The notes under the pieces are model-generated. The model saw only the letters and a program-made list of their open reading frames with translations. It had not been told where the DNA came from and ran no database searches. Made by a program: the position numbers and the translations under genes. This document shows positions 37,050 to 48,184 of a stretch of DNA of 64,000 nucleotides, piece after piece (within the stretch, counting starts at the first letter, position 1; every line of letters begins with the position of its first letter). The stretch lies in assembly GCF_900115225.1 (NCBI RefSeq), contig NZ_FOVR01000003.1:188017-252016 (forward strand), given 5' to 3'. This stretch comes from Cohaesibacter marisflavi. GTDB lineage: Bacteria; Pseudomonadota; Alphaproteobacteria; Rhizobiales; Cohaesibacteraceae.

Positions 37050-38674
37050 CCCGATCATCAGGACCGGACGCATCGCAGAAGTCAGAGCAGAGCAAAAAGT
37101 CTTTTGGGGCCGCTTTCACCAAAGCCGGAAGGTCTCTCAGAGCGGGCTTTCGCCTATGGCCGCGCTCGCTGGCTGGTCAATTGATTGCAGCCTTGATGAT
37201 TGCTCTCGTTCTGGCGCAGATCATCTCGATAATGATGTTCGCCTTCGAGCGCAAGAATATCACGCTCTCAGCAACACGCGGCCAGATTCTGGACCGTACG
37301 GCGTCTGTTGTGCGCGTACTCAACCAGACTGACATGGCTTTGCATGACCGGTTTCTCAATGCCGCAGAGGGTCAGGGCATCCGGTTTGATCTGGCAGACA
37401 CAACCGAGCTGGCTTTGCCTGCCGAGGGCAGCGCCGAAGCCGGGCTTGCCCATCGGTTGGAACGCCGGGCCGGCCTCGCAGACAATACGGTGCGCTTTAG
37501 CAAGCTTCCTGCGGATCCTTTTCTCATGGCAGCCAGAGAGCGCACCACGGCGGACGATGCACCTGCGACAGATCCCCCTCGCCCGGACAGAGGCATGATG
37601 AATGGCCAGAGGATGATGGATGGTCAGGGCATGATGACCGGACAAGGACCACCGGACGACAAGAACAGGCTCTTTCGCCATCGGCGCAATTGGGATGATC
37701 GCACTCCGCCATGGCGGCGGTTTCGCGACCCGATCCTGGCACAGGATATGAAAATAGCCGTGCCTCTGGATAGTGGCAAATGGCTGATAGCGAAATCCGA
37801 AGTGCCCGCCCCTCCCGCAAAGTGGGGTCGCCCGTTCCTGATTTCTCTTCTGGTCACCGCGTTGTTGATCATCGCAGTGGTCGTTCTCATCGTGCGCAAA
37901 CTCACCGCCCCTTTGCGGGAATTGGAGAGCGCCTCGCGCAAGCTGGGGCGTGGGGAGGCGATTGCCCCGTTGAAAGAAAACGGGCCGACCGAAATTCAAG
38001 GCACGATCAGCGCCTTCAACGCCATGCAGGAACGGCTTTTACGCTTTGTGCAGGATCGCACCCGCATGCTCGCAGCTGTCAGCCATGACTTGCGTACGCC
38101 AATCACGACCTTGCGTCTGAGGACTGAATTCATTGATGATGATGAGATGCGAGAGAAGCTTCAGGAAACCCTTGAAGAAATGCAGGCAATGACCGACGCC
38201 GTCCTTGCCTTTGCGCGCGAGGATGCCAGCAAAGAGGAAACGCGGGACGTCAATCTGGCCGCCCTCATGTCTTCTATGGCCGAGGACTATCAGGAGCTTG
38301 GCAAGAATGTCGCGTTCGAAGGGCCAGACAATTTGACCTTCTCCTGTCGACAGGTGAGCCTCAAGCGTGCCTTGCGCAACCTTACCGAAAACGCCTTGCG
38401 CTATGCAGGCAATGCCTCTCTCAAACTGGAAGCCACCCCACGCCATATCGAGATCAAGGTCTGCGATGATGGCCCCGGTATTCCGGCCGAAAAGCTTGAA
38501 GAGGTGTTTGCACCCTTCTTCCGGGTGGAAGGGTCGCGCAATCTGGAAACCGGAGGTGTCGGTCTGGGCCTTTCCATTACGCGCACGATCATTCGCAGCC
38601 ATGGGGGCGATGTGACCCTTAAGAACCGCAAGGAAGGCGGCCTTGAAGCCTCCATTACCCTGCCGCGCAAATAG
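37046..38674 (+). CDS. Sensor histidine kinase with Met-rich periplasmic insertion
   Basis: 542 residues. The start is TTG at 37046-37048, overlapping the regulator stop, with GGAGG nine bases upstream. Order: cytoplasmic 1-41, TM1 42-66, periplasmic 67-262, TM2 263-283, HAMP 284-336, HisKA with H347 (SHDLRTP), and HATPase (NLTENALRYAG, DDGPGIP, GGVGLGLSI). The periplasmic part contains three MMxGQ repeats (residues 184-200), flanked by Pro/Asp- and Arg-rich sequence, probably an unstructured loop. Met-rich periplasmic motifs are known in copper proteins; copper sensing is inferred. Partner of the OmpR-type regulator. Confidence 0.92.
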   Translation: MTRSSGPDASQKSEQSKKSFGAAFTKAGRSLRAGFRLWPRSLAGQLIAALMIALVLAQIISIMMFAFERKNITLSATRGQILDRTASVVRVLNQTDMALHDRFLNAAEGQGIRFDLADTTELALPAEGSAEAGLAHRLERRAGLADNTVRFSKLPADPFLMAARERTTADDAPATDPPRPDRGMMNGQRMMDGQGMMTGQGPPDDKNRLFRHRRNWDDRTPPWRRFRDPILAQDMKIAVPLDSGKWLIAKSEVPAPPAKWGRPFLISLLVTALLIIAVVVLIVRKLTAPLRELESASRKLGRGEAIAPLKENGPTEIQGTISAFNAMQERLLRFVQDRTRMLAAVSHDLRTPITTLRLRTEFIDDDEMREKLQETLEEMQAMTDAVLAFAREDASKEETRDVNLAALMSSMAEDYQELGKNVAFEGPDNLTFSCRQVSLKRALRNLTENALRYAGNASLKLEATPRHIEIKVCDDGPGIPAEKLEEVFAPFFRVEGSRNLETGGVGLGLSITRTIIRSHGGDVTLKNRKEGGLEASITLPRK

Positions 38675-38943
38675 ACGTTTCGACCGTCATACCGCCCCGG
38701 GAAATGCGGCAAACGTGTCGCGCCACGGTCTGCACCATCCATATTACTAATACTTTAGTCGCAATTATTACGAAAAAATCCGTAGTTTCTTCGGTCTGTC
38801 ATCTTCTCGTCACTATATTGGAGGCATATCATTCGACGAAACAGACGACCTAGACAAATGTCCGGCTCCCGTTTCATTCACGCGCAGAGATAAAGCGCCA
38901 TGTCTGAAAGGGTTGACCCGCCGGAGCAAGAACAGGAAAAATT

Positions 38944-39462
38944 ATGTCACTCTATTTTGCGTTGGCCAAATCGAGCCAACTTTCTGAAATCCGCGCACTC
39001 TTTATCAAATCCATGGCTCCAATCGGTGAACGCATGGGCGTTGGCCAGCCAGCAAATGCCTTTTCCAACCTGCGCGACTTTTACCAATGCGGCAATCTAT
39101 ATGTTCTGGAAGAGCAAGGCACTGTGCTTGCTGCTGCCGCTCTGCATGAAGCCCGCAACGGACTTTATGTCGACTATCTGGCCGTTCATCCTGATTGTCA
39201 GAATGAAGGGCTCGGCAAGCGGATACTGACCGAGCTGGAAGTGCTGACTGAATCCCGTGAGCTATCTCACTTGCGGCTGCATACGCCGGAAGTGATGGAC
39301 GAACTGAGAAGCTTTTATGCGCGTCGCGGCTTTGCCGAAACCCACCGTGCTCTGCCGTCTCATGGGCGTGACCAGCTTTTGCGTGTTCATTTCCGCAAGG
39401 CTATCTCACTGAGCGATCACAATATGGATCTCGAATTCGAACATGATCGTCAGATAGCCTGA
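38944..39462 (+). CDS. GNAT-family N-acetyltransferase
   Basis: 172 residues. The GNAT core is NGLYVDYLAVHPDCQNEGLGKRILTELEVLTESRELSHLRLHTPEVMDELRSFYARRGFAETHR, with the loop QNEGLGKR binding acetyl-CoA. The last 25 residues (KAISLSDHNMDLEFEHDRQIA) are a non-family tail. The substrate is unknown. An 11-bp hairpin follows the stop codon. Confidence 0.88.
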   Translation: MSLYFALAKSSQLSEIRALFIKSMAPIGERMGVGQPANAFSNLRDFYQCGNLYVLEEQGTVLAAAALHEARNGLYVDYLAVHPDCQNEGLGKRILTELEVLTESRELSHLRLHTPEVMDELRSFYARRGFAETHRALPSHGRDQLLRVHFRKAISLSDHNMDLEFEHDRQIA

Positions 39463-39476
39463 CGGTCATGCATCGA

Positions 39477-39501
39477 CCATGAAGCCTCACAGGCTTCATG
39501 G
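39477..39501 (+). terminator. Perfect 11-bp hairpin after GNAT gene
   Basis: CCATGAAGCCT and AGGCTTCATGG with loop CAC, 14 bp after the stop codon. There is no T-run, so it may be an mRNA-end stabiliser rather than an intrinsic terminator. Confidence 0.55.
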
Positions 39502-39726
39502 ATAGAGGCCATTAAGCGCCAGTTTATCCCCTTTTGAGCCTCTCCGATAAAATGACTCCAACATGCACATATACGATTGTGCAGATTGACGACTACTAGT
39601 CACATTATTTATGCATAGAAGCTGTGATCTATTCAGGCTTGAAACAAAGCCTGTTAGACAATAGTCAAAAGACTTCCCCCAACGGACAGCAAGATCCGCC
39701 ACCTCCGTACCAGTCAGCTAAATGCT

Positions 39727-41124
39727 ATGCGCCAGCCAAAGATCCTTACGACCTGTAAAACCTATAACCGCGACCAATTTTTCTCCGACTGCTTAGCCGG
39801 GATCACTGTTGCGATGGTAGCGATGCCACTCAGCCTTGCGATTGCAATCGCATCGGGAGCGGATCCGGCCAAGGGATTGGTCACGGCAATTATTGGCGGC
39901 TTTTTCATTTCGCTGCTCGGCGGCAGCCGCGTACAGATCGGCGGTCCGACCGGTGCCTTCATCGTGGTGGTTTTCAATGTGATTGCAACGCATGGCTATG
40001 ACGGGCTTGTGCTGGCGACCTTCATGGCGGGCATCATTCTGGTTCTGGCGGGCTATTTCCGCGTTGGCCGGTTGATTGCGTTTATTCCCGAAGCGGTGGT
40101 TAATGGTTTCACCATCGGGATCGGCATCATCATTGCGTCCAGCCAGCTCAAGGATTTCATGGGGTTGCAGCTGGCATCTGTTCCGGCTGATTTTCTCGAA
40201 AAGGTCCCAGCCCTGTGGCATGCCCGCGATAGCTTCAACCTGCCCGCCTTTGGTGTGGCCATGGTAACGCTGGTCCTTATCATAGGGTTGCGCAAGGCCT
40301 TCCCGCGCTTTCCCGGCCTCATTGTCGCTGTGGCGCTTGGCTCGCTGATGATCGTGGCTTTTCATCTGCCGGTCGAAACCCTCTATTCGCGCTTCGGGGC
40401 ACTGCCACAAAGCCTGCCGGTTCCGTCGCTGCCCGATCTTGGCTGGGCACGCATCGTTGAATTGTTCCCTTCGGCTCTCATCATCGCCTTTCTGGCTGGT
40501 GTTGAGTCACTTCTTTCGGCCATGGTGGCTGACCGGATGATTGATGGCAATCACCGCCCCAACGCGGAGTTGACCGCACAGGGCTTTGCCAACATCGCCT
40601 CTTCGCTCTTCATGGGCTTGCCTGCTACGGGCGCCATTGCCCGCACGGCAACCAACGTCAAGGCCGGTGGTCAGACGCCTGTTGCCGGTATCGTGCATGC
40701 TATCGTGATTCTGCTTGTCATGCTGATCGCCGCCCCGCTTGCGGGCAATCTGGCGATGCCAGCTCTGGCGGCTCTTCTGATGATGACCGCATGGAACATG
40801 AGCGAGCCACACAAATGGAAAAGCTATGCTGCGGGACAGCGCAGCGATCTGTTCCTTCTTGTCCTGACCCTCGTTCTGACGGTTCTGGTGGACCTGACGG
40901 TTGCCATCGGGGTTGGCGTGAGCCTTGGCCTTGCCATGCGTTGGTGGGAACGTCGTACCGCAACCAGCGACTGGACCACACCGGATCGTTCCTGGACGGC
41001 CTCGGAAGAGGAAGCCGAAGCCATTGCTCATGAGATGGAAGCCGTCGCCCATGAGGTCGAGGAAATCGTTCAGGGCGTGAAGGCGGCTCCTTCGGGCAAA
41101 AAGACCGATCCAGCCTCTGCCTAA
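39727..41124 (+). CDS. SulP-family anion transporter lacking a STAS domain
   Basis: 465 residues. The SulP core is complete: DCLAGITVAMVAMPLSLAIAIASGADPAKGLVTAIIGGFFISLLGGSRVQIGGPTGAFIVVV at the start (the IGGPTGAF signature), and later FLAGVESLLSAMVADRMIDGNHRPNAELTAQGFANIASSLFMGLPATGAIARTATNVKAGGQTPVAGI. After the last helix (about residue 410) there is only an acidic, amphipathic Glu/Ala-rich tail (SEEEAEAIAHEMEAVAHEVEEIVQGVKAA) instead of the usual STAS domain. Transport of sulfate, bicarbonate or a dicarboxylate is possible; not resolvable. Confidence 0.92.
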   Translation: MRQPKILTTCKTYNRDQFFSDCLAGITVAMVAMPLSLAIAIASGADPAKGLVTAIIGGFFISLLGGSRVQIGGPTGAFIVVVFNVIATHGYDGLVLATFMAGIILVLAGYFRVGRLIAFIPEAVVNGFTIGIGIIIASSQLKDFMGLQLASVPADFLEKVPALWHARDSFNLPAFGVAMVTLVLIIGLRKAFPRFPGLIVAVALGSLMIVAFHLPVETLYSRFGALPQSLPVPSLPDLGWARIVELFPSALIIAFLAGVESLLSAMVADRMIDGNHRPNAELTAQGFANIASSLFMGLPATGAIARTATNVKAGGQTPVAGIVHAIVILLVMLIAAPLAGNLAMPALAALLMMTAWNMSEPHKWKSYAAGQRSDLFLLVLTLVLTVLVDLTVAIGVGVSLGLAMRWWERRTATSDWTTPDRSWTASEEEAEAIAHEMEAVAHEVEEIVQGVKAAPSGKKTDPASA

Positions 41125-41250
41125 CCCGGCTCCCCCGGGAAGGCAGTCACCTTCAACTGATGCCAGTCGGTGACATAGGGCGGCATTGACAAATTCTGTG
41201 TGCTTTGAGACAAAACAAGCGTGTTGGCTCTTAATGGAAGCACCAAAACC

Positions 41251-41829
41251 ATGCCTTTTTCCCGTTTGCCCCGTCTCATCCTGACTGGCCCGGAAAGCAC
41301 CGGCAAGTCTTCCCTCGCCCAAGCGCTCGCTGAGCATCTGGACGGCATATTGGTTCCTGAATATTTGCGTGACTATTTCGAAGAGCAAGGCAGTCTGACC
41401 CTTGAAGATGCCATTCCCGTGGCGCAAGGCCAATGGGTGAATGAGGAGCGCGGCGCTGAAGCAGCCTCTTCACAAAACAAGGTGCTGATTTGCGATACAG
41501 ACCTGATCTCTTCTCTGGTTTATAGTGCACACTATTATGCAGATGAGATGAACACTCCCCTCTGGGCGCAATGGGAGCAATGGTCGGAGCGGCACAAGCG
41601 GCGCCTGAAGACGACGCCCTACCGACCCCGTCTCTATATCTTGTGTGATCTGGACTGGCCATGGGTGGATGACGGGCAGCGAGACGCACCTGATCACAGG
41701 CCACATTTCTTCAATCGTTTTAAGGCCGAGCTCAAGGAGTTTGATCATATCACGGTAAGCGGTACACTGGACGAACGCCTCAATGCGGTGCTCGCCCATC
41801 TGGTTCGCGGCTGCCTTGGTAACTCCTGA
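41251..41829 (+). CDS. NadR-like nucleoside/nucleotide kinase (AAA_28 ATPase)
   Basis: 192 residues from the ATG at 41251; a GTG at 41221 is an in-frame alternative. The P-loop GPESTGKS is at 13-20, and DWPWVDDGQRDAPDHRPHFFNRFKAEL near residue 145 matches the lid/substrate segment of the NadR ribosylnicotinamide kinase domain. No nucleotidyltransferase or HTH domain is fused, unlike E. coli NadR. Salvage of nicotinamide riboside is the best guess. Confidence 0.85.
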   Translation: MPFSRLPRLILTGPESTGKSSLAQALAEHLDGILVPEYLRDYFEEQGSLTLEDAIPVAQGQWVNEERGAEAASSQNKVLICDTDLISSLVYSAHYYADEMNTPLWAQWEQWSERHKRRLKTTPYRPRLYILCDLDWPWVDDGQRDAPDHRPHFFNRFKAELKEFDHITVSGTLDERLNAVLAHLVRGCLGNS

Positions 41830-41855
41830 ACGCAGAAACTTCACATCCCGAGAGC

Positions 41856-43883
41856 CTAAGCGGCTTCAAGCTCGGCTTTCATTTCTGTGCGGCGCGCGTC
41901 CAGATCCTGCTCGACGGCATCCAGAAAGTCATGCACGGAGCCTTCCATATTGGCAATGACATCCTCCAGCTGGGTTGAAACCGATTTGAAGGCTTCTGCC
42001 TCGCGGCTCGACTGCGCGATGGTTTCCGCCACATTGGCAACCTTGTCACTGGCACCACGGCTCTCCTTGAGCGCAATCGTGATGTCGCCGTCCATATGCG
42101 TGGTCGCCTGCTTTTGCACATCCACGGCCTCAGCGATGGCTCTCGTTACTTCATTGACGCCTGCAATCATGTCGGAAATGGTGTGAATCAGGGTTCCGGT
42201 TTCAGAGGCGGCCTGCTGCACATCTGTAATCTGGGCTGCAATCGTTTCTGTCGCCTTGGCTGTTTGGGAGGACAGCTCCTTGACCTCCTCGGCCACGACC
42301 GCAAAGCCCTTGCCCGCCTCTCCGGCTCTGGCCGCCTCGATGGTGGCATTGAGAGCGAGAAGATTGGTTTGCGCGGCGATCTTGCCGATCATTTCCACGA
42401 TATCGCCGATCTGGCCGGTGGCCTTGTTGAGCTTGTCCATGGTACCGTTGGCTGAATTGGAGACAGCCTCGGCCTCACCGACAACCCGATGGGCCTTTTC
42501 CGTCTGCTCAATAATGTCACTGGCCGCTGTTTGCAGCTCCTGTGCCTTTTCGCTGACAGCGGATGCATGGGAGACGCTCGATGCGGTCGAGGAGCGGGCC
42601 AGCTCTGAGGAACCCTGTGCATTGTGAGAAATCTCGTTGAGACTGTCCGTCCGCTTGATGACCTCCCGCGCCTGAGAGGAGACACGCAGCATTACCTGAT
42701 CTGTTTCAAGCCGGAAGCTCTGAAGCATTTGCTCAAGGGCGGCTTGCCGATCCAGTTCCTTCTGGCGATCAAGCCTCGCATTGTCTTTAAGGCGCTTGCT
42801 CTGGATAACGGACTCAAGGAAGTTGCGTGCCGCAACGGACAAGCGCCCCAAGGCATCCCGCGAGCGGATTTCAGGCAACTCGACCGAGAGGTCATTCACC
42901 CGAATGCGGTCCATCACATCGGCGAGGCGGGAGAGCGGCCCTGTGATCGAGCGAGCGATCAAAAGCGAGAATACTATGGTCAATAGAACGATGCCAATCG
43001 TGATGCCATAAAAGCTTCTCTCTGCGGCTTCCTTCTGTGCCAGAGCCTTGGCCATCTGGGCTGCCCCCAGTTCGAAGGCATCCTGAGACTGGCTTTCAAC
43101 ATCGGCTACCAGATTGCTGATCGTCTGACGGAACAGCTGAACCTTTTCATCAAGCGCCTTCTTGCCAGCCACCCAATCGGCAAAATCCTGCCGATAGACT
43201 TTCAGAAACCCCTTCATCTCCATGCGTCCGACAATCTTGAAGCCGGCCGGCTTCATCGATTTGATCAGGTCATCATAAGAGGCGTCAAACTTTTCAATAA
43301 TCCCCGGATCGCCAAAGAGCATATAGTCTTTTTCATGGTGGCGCAGCTGGAGCATACGGGCTTCAACTGCTCCGGCAGCCGGGCCCAATTTGTATTTCTT
43401 GGCAAAGGAAGAGAGCTTCTCGCCCGCGCGCCTGACAGCGGCATTAAGCTTGCCGCGCAAGCCGTCCTCCTCGCCTAATCCGACCTCTTCTCTTAGTTTT
43501 TTGATATCGGAGAAAATATGCGCTGCATTGGTCAGTTGATCGAGGCTGTCATGATAACTACGGCTAAAAGCCCCTAAAATCTCTTCGTCAGCGGGAGCGG
43601 CCAAAGCAGACGCAAACAGGCCTGTTGTCGCATCGGCTTTGATCTTGTCCCGCTCCAGCAGAAATTCTTCCGACAATTTGGCAGCCTTGAGGCTGACAGC
43701 CTGCAGGTCTTGAAACAGGCGAGCTCTTTGCTGGGTTGTCTGCTCCATTTTTCGTGCTTCATTCAACATCGCAGTGATTTGACCGTTGACCACGAGCATG
43801 CCGATGAAGCCCATAAGCATGAGGACCACAAGCGCGGCGATCCGCTGGCGTATGGTCAGAAAGGAAAAGAGTTTACTCAACAT
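41856..43883 (-). CDS. Methyl-accepting chemotaxis protein with large helical periplasmic sensor
   Basis: 675 residues from the ATG at 43881-43883; the frame extends 12 codons further to 43919. TM1 is about 14-36. The periplasmic region (about 40-295) is long and mostly helical ([36 protein letters not shown], then [25 protein letters not shown]), resembling extended helical-bimodular sensors. TM2 is about 300-322, then HAMP, a coiled coil and the MA domain with tip [45 protein letters not shown]. It lies 26 bp from the convergent NadR-like gene. Ligand unknown. Confidence 0.92.
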   Translation of the reverse strand: MLSKLFSFLTIRQRIAALVVLMLMGFIGMLVVNGQITAMLNEARKMEQTTQQRARLFQDLQAVSLKAAKLSEEFLLERDKIKADATTGLFASALAAPADEEILGAFSRSYHDSLDQLTNAAHIFSDIKKLREEVGLGEEDGLRGKLNAAVRRAGEKLSSFAKKYKLGPAAGAVEARMLQLRHHEKDYMLFGDPGIIEKFDASYDDLIKSMKPAGFKIVGRMEMKGFLKVYRQDFADWVAGKKALDEKVQLFRQTISNLVADVESQSQDAFELGAAQMAKALAQKEAAERSFYGITIGIVLLTIVFSLLIARSITGPLSRLADVMDRIRVNDLSVELPEIRSRDALGRLSVAARNFLESVIQSKRLKDNARLDRQKELDRQAALEQMLQSFRLETDQVMLRVSSQAREVIKRTDSLNEISHNAQGSSELARSSTASSVSHASAVSEKAQELQTAASDIIEQTEKAHRVVGEAEAVSNSANGTMDKLNKATGQIGDIVEMIGKIAAQTNLLALNATIEAARAGEAGKGFAVVAEEVKELSSQTAKATETIAAQITDVQQAASETGTLIHTISDMIAGVNEVTRAIAEAVDVQKQATTHMDGDITIALKESRGASDKVANVAETIAQSSREAEAFKSVSTQLEDVIANMEGSVHDFLDAVEQDLDARRTEMKAELEAA

Positions 43884-44317
43884 AATATGACCGTCTGAGA
43901 GAGACCAGATAATACTCACAAATTTAGAAGGCAGTTTTCACGCCTTTTTCTGCTCGTCAATCTCACGTTTTCACATTAAAAAAGGACTAAACCATATAAC
44001 TTATCAGTAAAAATCTCCCAAAATACGTATATATACAAAATCGTCCAATTTAAATTGAAACCTATTCTTCCAAAATACAGTTTCAATTGAAACTAAGATC
44101 CCGAAATCCAGATTTTATCATATTTATTTTTTCTGAATACCTTTAAAGAGTCCGAAATATATAGAGAGAGTGGTTATCGGTTTGTTTTCTCACCCCCCTT
44201 AACAGACAAGCCGAGAACGGCTATAAGTGCCCCTCCATGCAGCAAAGAGCATGGGCCTATACGGTTGCCTCATTTTACATTGCAACCAAATCGATCACAT
44301 TTTTTTTGATCGGTTCA
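43884..44317. other. AT-rich divergent region between chemoreceptor and groES
   Basis: No gene is supported in this 434-bp part. It is AT-rich (especially 43970-44160) and contains near-repeats of TTTCAATTGAAACT / TTTAAATTGAAACC around 44047-44095, an inverted-repeat-like pair that may mark the chemoreceptor promoter. Confidence 0.45.
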
Positions 44318-44346
44318 TTGACTTCTGATCCCACTGCCCCTAAATG
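44318..44346 (+). promoter_or_regulatory. groESL promoter
   Basis: TTGACT (44318-44323) and TAAATG (44341-44346) are separated by exactly 17 bp, a good housekeeping-sigma promoter. The predicted start of transcription falls just before the CIRCE operator. Confidence 0.7.
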
Positions 44347-44356
44347 AAAGACGCTG

Positions 44357-44383
44357 TTAGCACTCCCCATAAGAGAGTGCTAA
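44357..44383 (+). promoter_or_regulatory. CIRCE operator (HrcA binding site)
   Basis: TTAGCACTC-N9-GAGTGCTAA is a perfect match to the CIRCE consensus. HrcA repressor binds it and releases on heat shock. It lies just downstream of the -10 element and 113 bp before groES. hrcA is not in this window. Confidence 0.97.
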
Positions 44384-44496
44384 TGCACTTGTTAATCGAG
44401 GAGCAGACTGCTCGGATGCCGCTAGCAATTTAGGGGCATGCAATGCCCGTAAATGGGTCCGGGAGGCTGCAAAACAGCTTAGGGAAAGTTCAGACA

Positions 44497-44784
44497 ATGA
44501 AATTCCGTCCTCTGAATGACCGCGTCGTAGTTCGTCGCGTTGAATCCGAAGAGAAAACCGCTGGTGGTATCATCATTCCTGATACCGCTAAAGAAAAGCC
44601 ATCCGAAGGCGAAGTAGTTGCAGTTGGCGCAGGCGCCTATAACAGCAACGGCACGCTTGTTCCTTGCGAATGCAAAGCAGGCGACCGCGTTCTGTTTGGC
44701 AAATGGTCCGGCACCGAAGTCAAAATCGACGGTGAAGACCTGCTGATCATGAAAGAGTCCGACATTCTGGGCATTCTGGGCTAA
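44497..44784 (+). CDS. groES: Co-chaperonin GroES
   Basis: 95 residues from the ATG at 44497 with AGGGA upstream. An in-frame ATG at 44443 would add 18 non-family residues and lacks a ribosome-binding site. [38 protein letters not shown] contains the mobile loop, and the end [36 protein letters not shown] is canonical. It caps GroEL. Heat-shock control through CIRCE is visible upstream. Confidence 0.98.
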   Translation: MKFRPLNDRVVVRRVESEEKTAGGIIIPDTAKEKPSEGEVVAVGAGAYNSNGTLVPCECKAGDRVLFGKWSGTEVKIDGEDLLIMKESDILGILG

Positions 44785-44830
44785 TCGCCGGAATCCTTAG
44801 TCGAACCGCCTCTTATTACAAGTAATCTAG

Positions 44831-46501
<1,671 letters not shown>

Positions 46502-46538
46502 TCATGAAGCTCTAGGCACTCTGCTTAGTTCTTAGGGA

Positions 46539-46565
46539 AAGGCCGGTCTTCTAACCGGCCTTTTT
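46539..46565 (+). terminator. groESL terminator
   Basis: AAGGCCGGT (46539-46547) pairs with ACCGGCCTT (46554-46562) across a 6-base loop, and the T-run extends to 46565. Confidence 0.93.
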
Positions 46566-46860
46566 CTTTGCCTGCCAAACTTGCTCCATGCTTGCTCGCG
46601 TCTGTTCTCAGGACCGCACTGGGGCATAGCAATGGCGATGGCAGATCATCAGAAAAATGGCTCTGCAGCCCGAAATTATATTTTTCTTGACAGCCAATCC
46701 GCGCCCCAGACATTTTAGCGCACTGTCTCTATCTATCTGAAAATTTTATTCTTTTACTATTCCAAAAATTCTTCGACTATTGATTGTCGCCGCTTGCCTG
46801 TTCGTACCTGCCGCGATTTGCTATTCTTATGGCCCTTGAACCGACATAAAGGGTCCTGCC
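46566..46860. other. Gap between groEL terminator and DUF1349 gene
   Basis: No gene is seen in 295 bp. The right half (46690-46760) is AT-rich and may hold the promoter of the next gene. Confidence 0.4.
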
Positions 46861-47460
46861 ATGCCTCTCTCATTCCTTTCGTCAGCAAGCTGGCATAATG
46901 AGCCAACTCGCTGGACCTACCATCCTCACGCCCTCTCTTTGGTGGCGGAGCCAAAATCCGATTTCTGGCGAGAAACGGACCATGGCTCTCATCCCGATAG
47001 CGGGCATTTCTTTGCAGTGCCTTGCCAAGGTGACTTTGCAGCAATTGCCGAATTCACCGGCCAGTATGACGTGCTTTATGATCAGGTTGGACTGATGCTG
47101 CGCGTTGACAGGACACACTGGGTCAAATGCGGCGTCGAATATTTTGATCGCGCCACAAATTATACGACCGTTGTCACACAGGGCTCGTCCGATTGGTCTG
47201 CGGTTCCCTGCCCGACCCTGTCCGGCCCGCAGGCTGTGCGACTTGTGCGCAAGGGAAATATCATCTACACCCACTACAAGGACAGATCAGGCAGTTGGCG
47301 CCTGATGCGCCTTGCCAATTTCGAGGCACCAGAGGAGGTTCTGATCGGCCCGATGGCCTGTTCTCCCCTTAGAGATATTTCCGAACTCAAGGGCTTCCAG
47401 TGCAGCTTCAGCCACTTTTCAATTACTGACGCCCCCGACGATCCTCTTCATGACCGATAG
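46861..47460 (+). CDS. DUF1349 (YesU-like, concanavalin-fold) protein
   Basis: 199 residues, no signal peptide. The DUF1349 pattern is clear: TDFWRETDHG-like opening (SDFWRETDHGSHPDSGHFFAVP), EFTGQYDVLYDQVGLMLRVDRTHWVKCGVEYFDRATNYTTVVTQGSSDW, and RDISELKGFQCSFSHFSIT at the end. The fold is a beta-sandwich related to lectin-like glucanases. The substrate and physiological role are unknown. It stands alone between the groE operon and a small EF-hand gene. Confidence 0.87.
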   Translation: MPLSFLSSASWHNEPTRWTYHPHALSLVAEPKSDFWRETDHGSHPDSGHFFAVPCQGDFAAIAEFTGQYDVLYDQVGLMLRVDRTHWVKCGVEYFDRATNYTTVVTQGSSDWSAVPCPTLSGPQAVRLVRKGNIIYTHYKDRSGSWRLMRLANFEAPEEVLIGPMACSPLRDISELKGFQCSFSHFSITDAPDDPLHDR

Positions 47461-47922
47461 CCTCTAGCGCCGTCCCTTCCTCTTCTCATCAGTGCTTTTG
47501 GCCCGGCAACTCTCTTTATAGACCTGTTCCAACTGTGGCGATTTCGCGTAGCCCGCCACAGATCAGCCATCATTTGCGCTTTTTCGCTTCGGTTCCCAAT
47601 CTTTTTCCCTGATTGTAGGTCAAGATATTCACTGCCCGGATGGACGCATTTCTTGTTTTGAATCATGATAACGGTAGCGTTTCAATGCGCGGCTTTTCTT
47701 ACCAAAAGTTAATCTTTTTCCTCATGGGCCTTACCTCACCAAATGTCTAAGATACGCATTTACACGTACCCTACTGTTGTAATTTAGACACGTATTGAGG
47801 CGTGCACAATCTCACCTCACAATCGCTCGGATTTTGCCCCAGTCGCCAGCTCAAATGGCTGTGCGCTGCCAACGCAACGCGAATTAATGACGATAAAACA
47901 AATATATACAAGGAGAAACCAA
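47461..47922. other. 462-bp gap before the small EF-hand gene
   Basis: Nothing gene-like is seen. The last 60 bp are AT-rich, and AAGGAG precedes the start codon of the next gene. Confidence 0.4.
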
Positions 47923-48171
47923 ATGAAGAAACTATTGATTTTGACTGGAACCATCGTGGCTCTGAGTGCTCCGGCAATGGCGCAGGATATCATGATACTG
48001 GATGCCAACAGTGATGGTGTGGTCACTCTGGAAGAATTTTCTGCAGCCTATCCATCACTTGAAAATGTCGAGCAGGTTTTCACCGCAGCCGACACAGACA
48101 CCGATGGCGTGCTTTCTCAGGAAGAACTCATTGCAGCCTATGAAAGCCATCTTATCCCCGAAATGGAGTAA
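47923..48171 (+). CDS. Small exported EF-hand protein
   Basis: 82 residues from the ATG at 47923 with AAGGAG seven bases upstream; a 12-codon in-frame extension is unlikely. Signal peptide MKKLLILTGTIVALSAPAMA, then two canonical EF-hand loops, DANSDGVVTLEE and DTDTDGVLSQEE, forming one calmodulin-like pair. A periplasmic calcium-binding protein is likely; the target is unknown. Two hairpins follow directly (48185-48240 and 48261-48284). Confidence 0.88.
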   Translation: MKKLLILTGTIVALSAPAMAQDIMILDANSDGVVTLEEFSAAYPSLENVEQVFTAADTDTDGVLSQEELIAAYESHLIPEME

Positions 48172-48184
48172 CCAAACTCCATAA

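Noticed and set aside
44443-44496. In-frame upstream ATG extending GroES by 18 residues
   Set aside because: No ribosome-binding site and the extra residues are absent from the family; the ATG at 44497 has AGGGA upstream.
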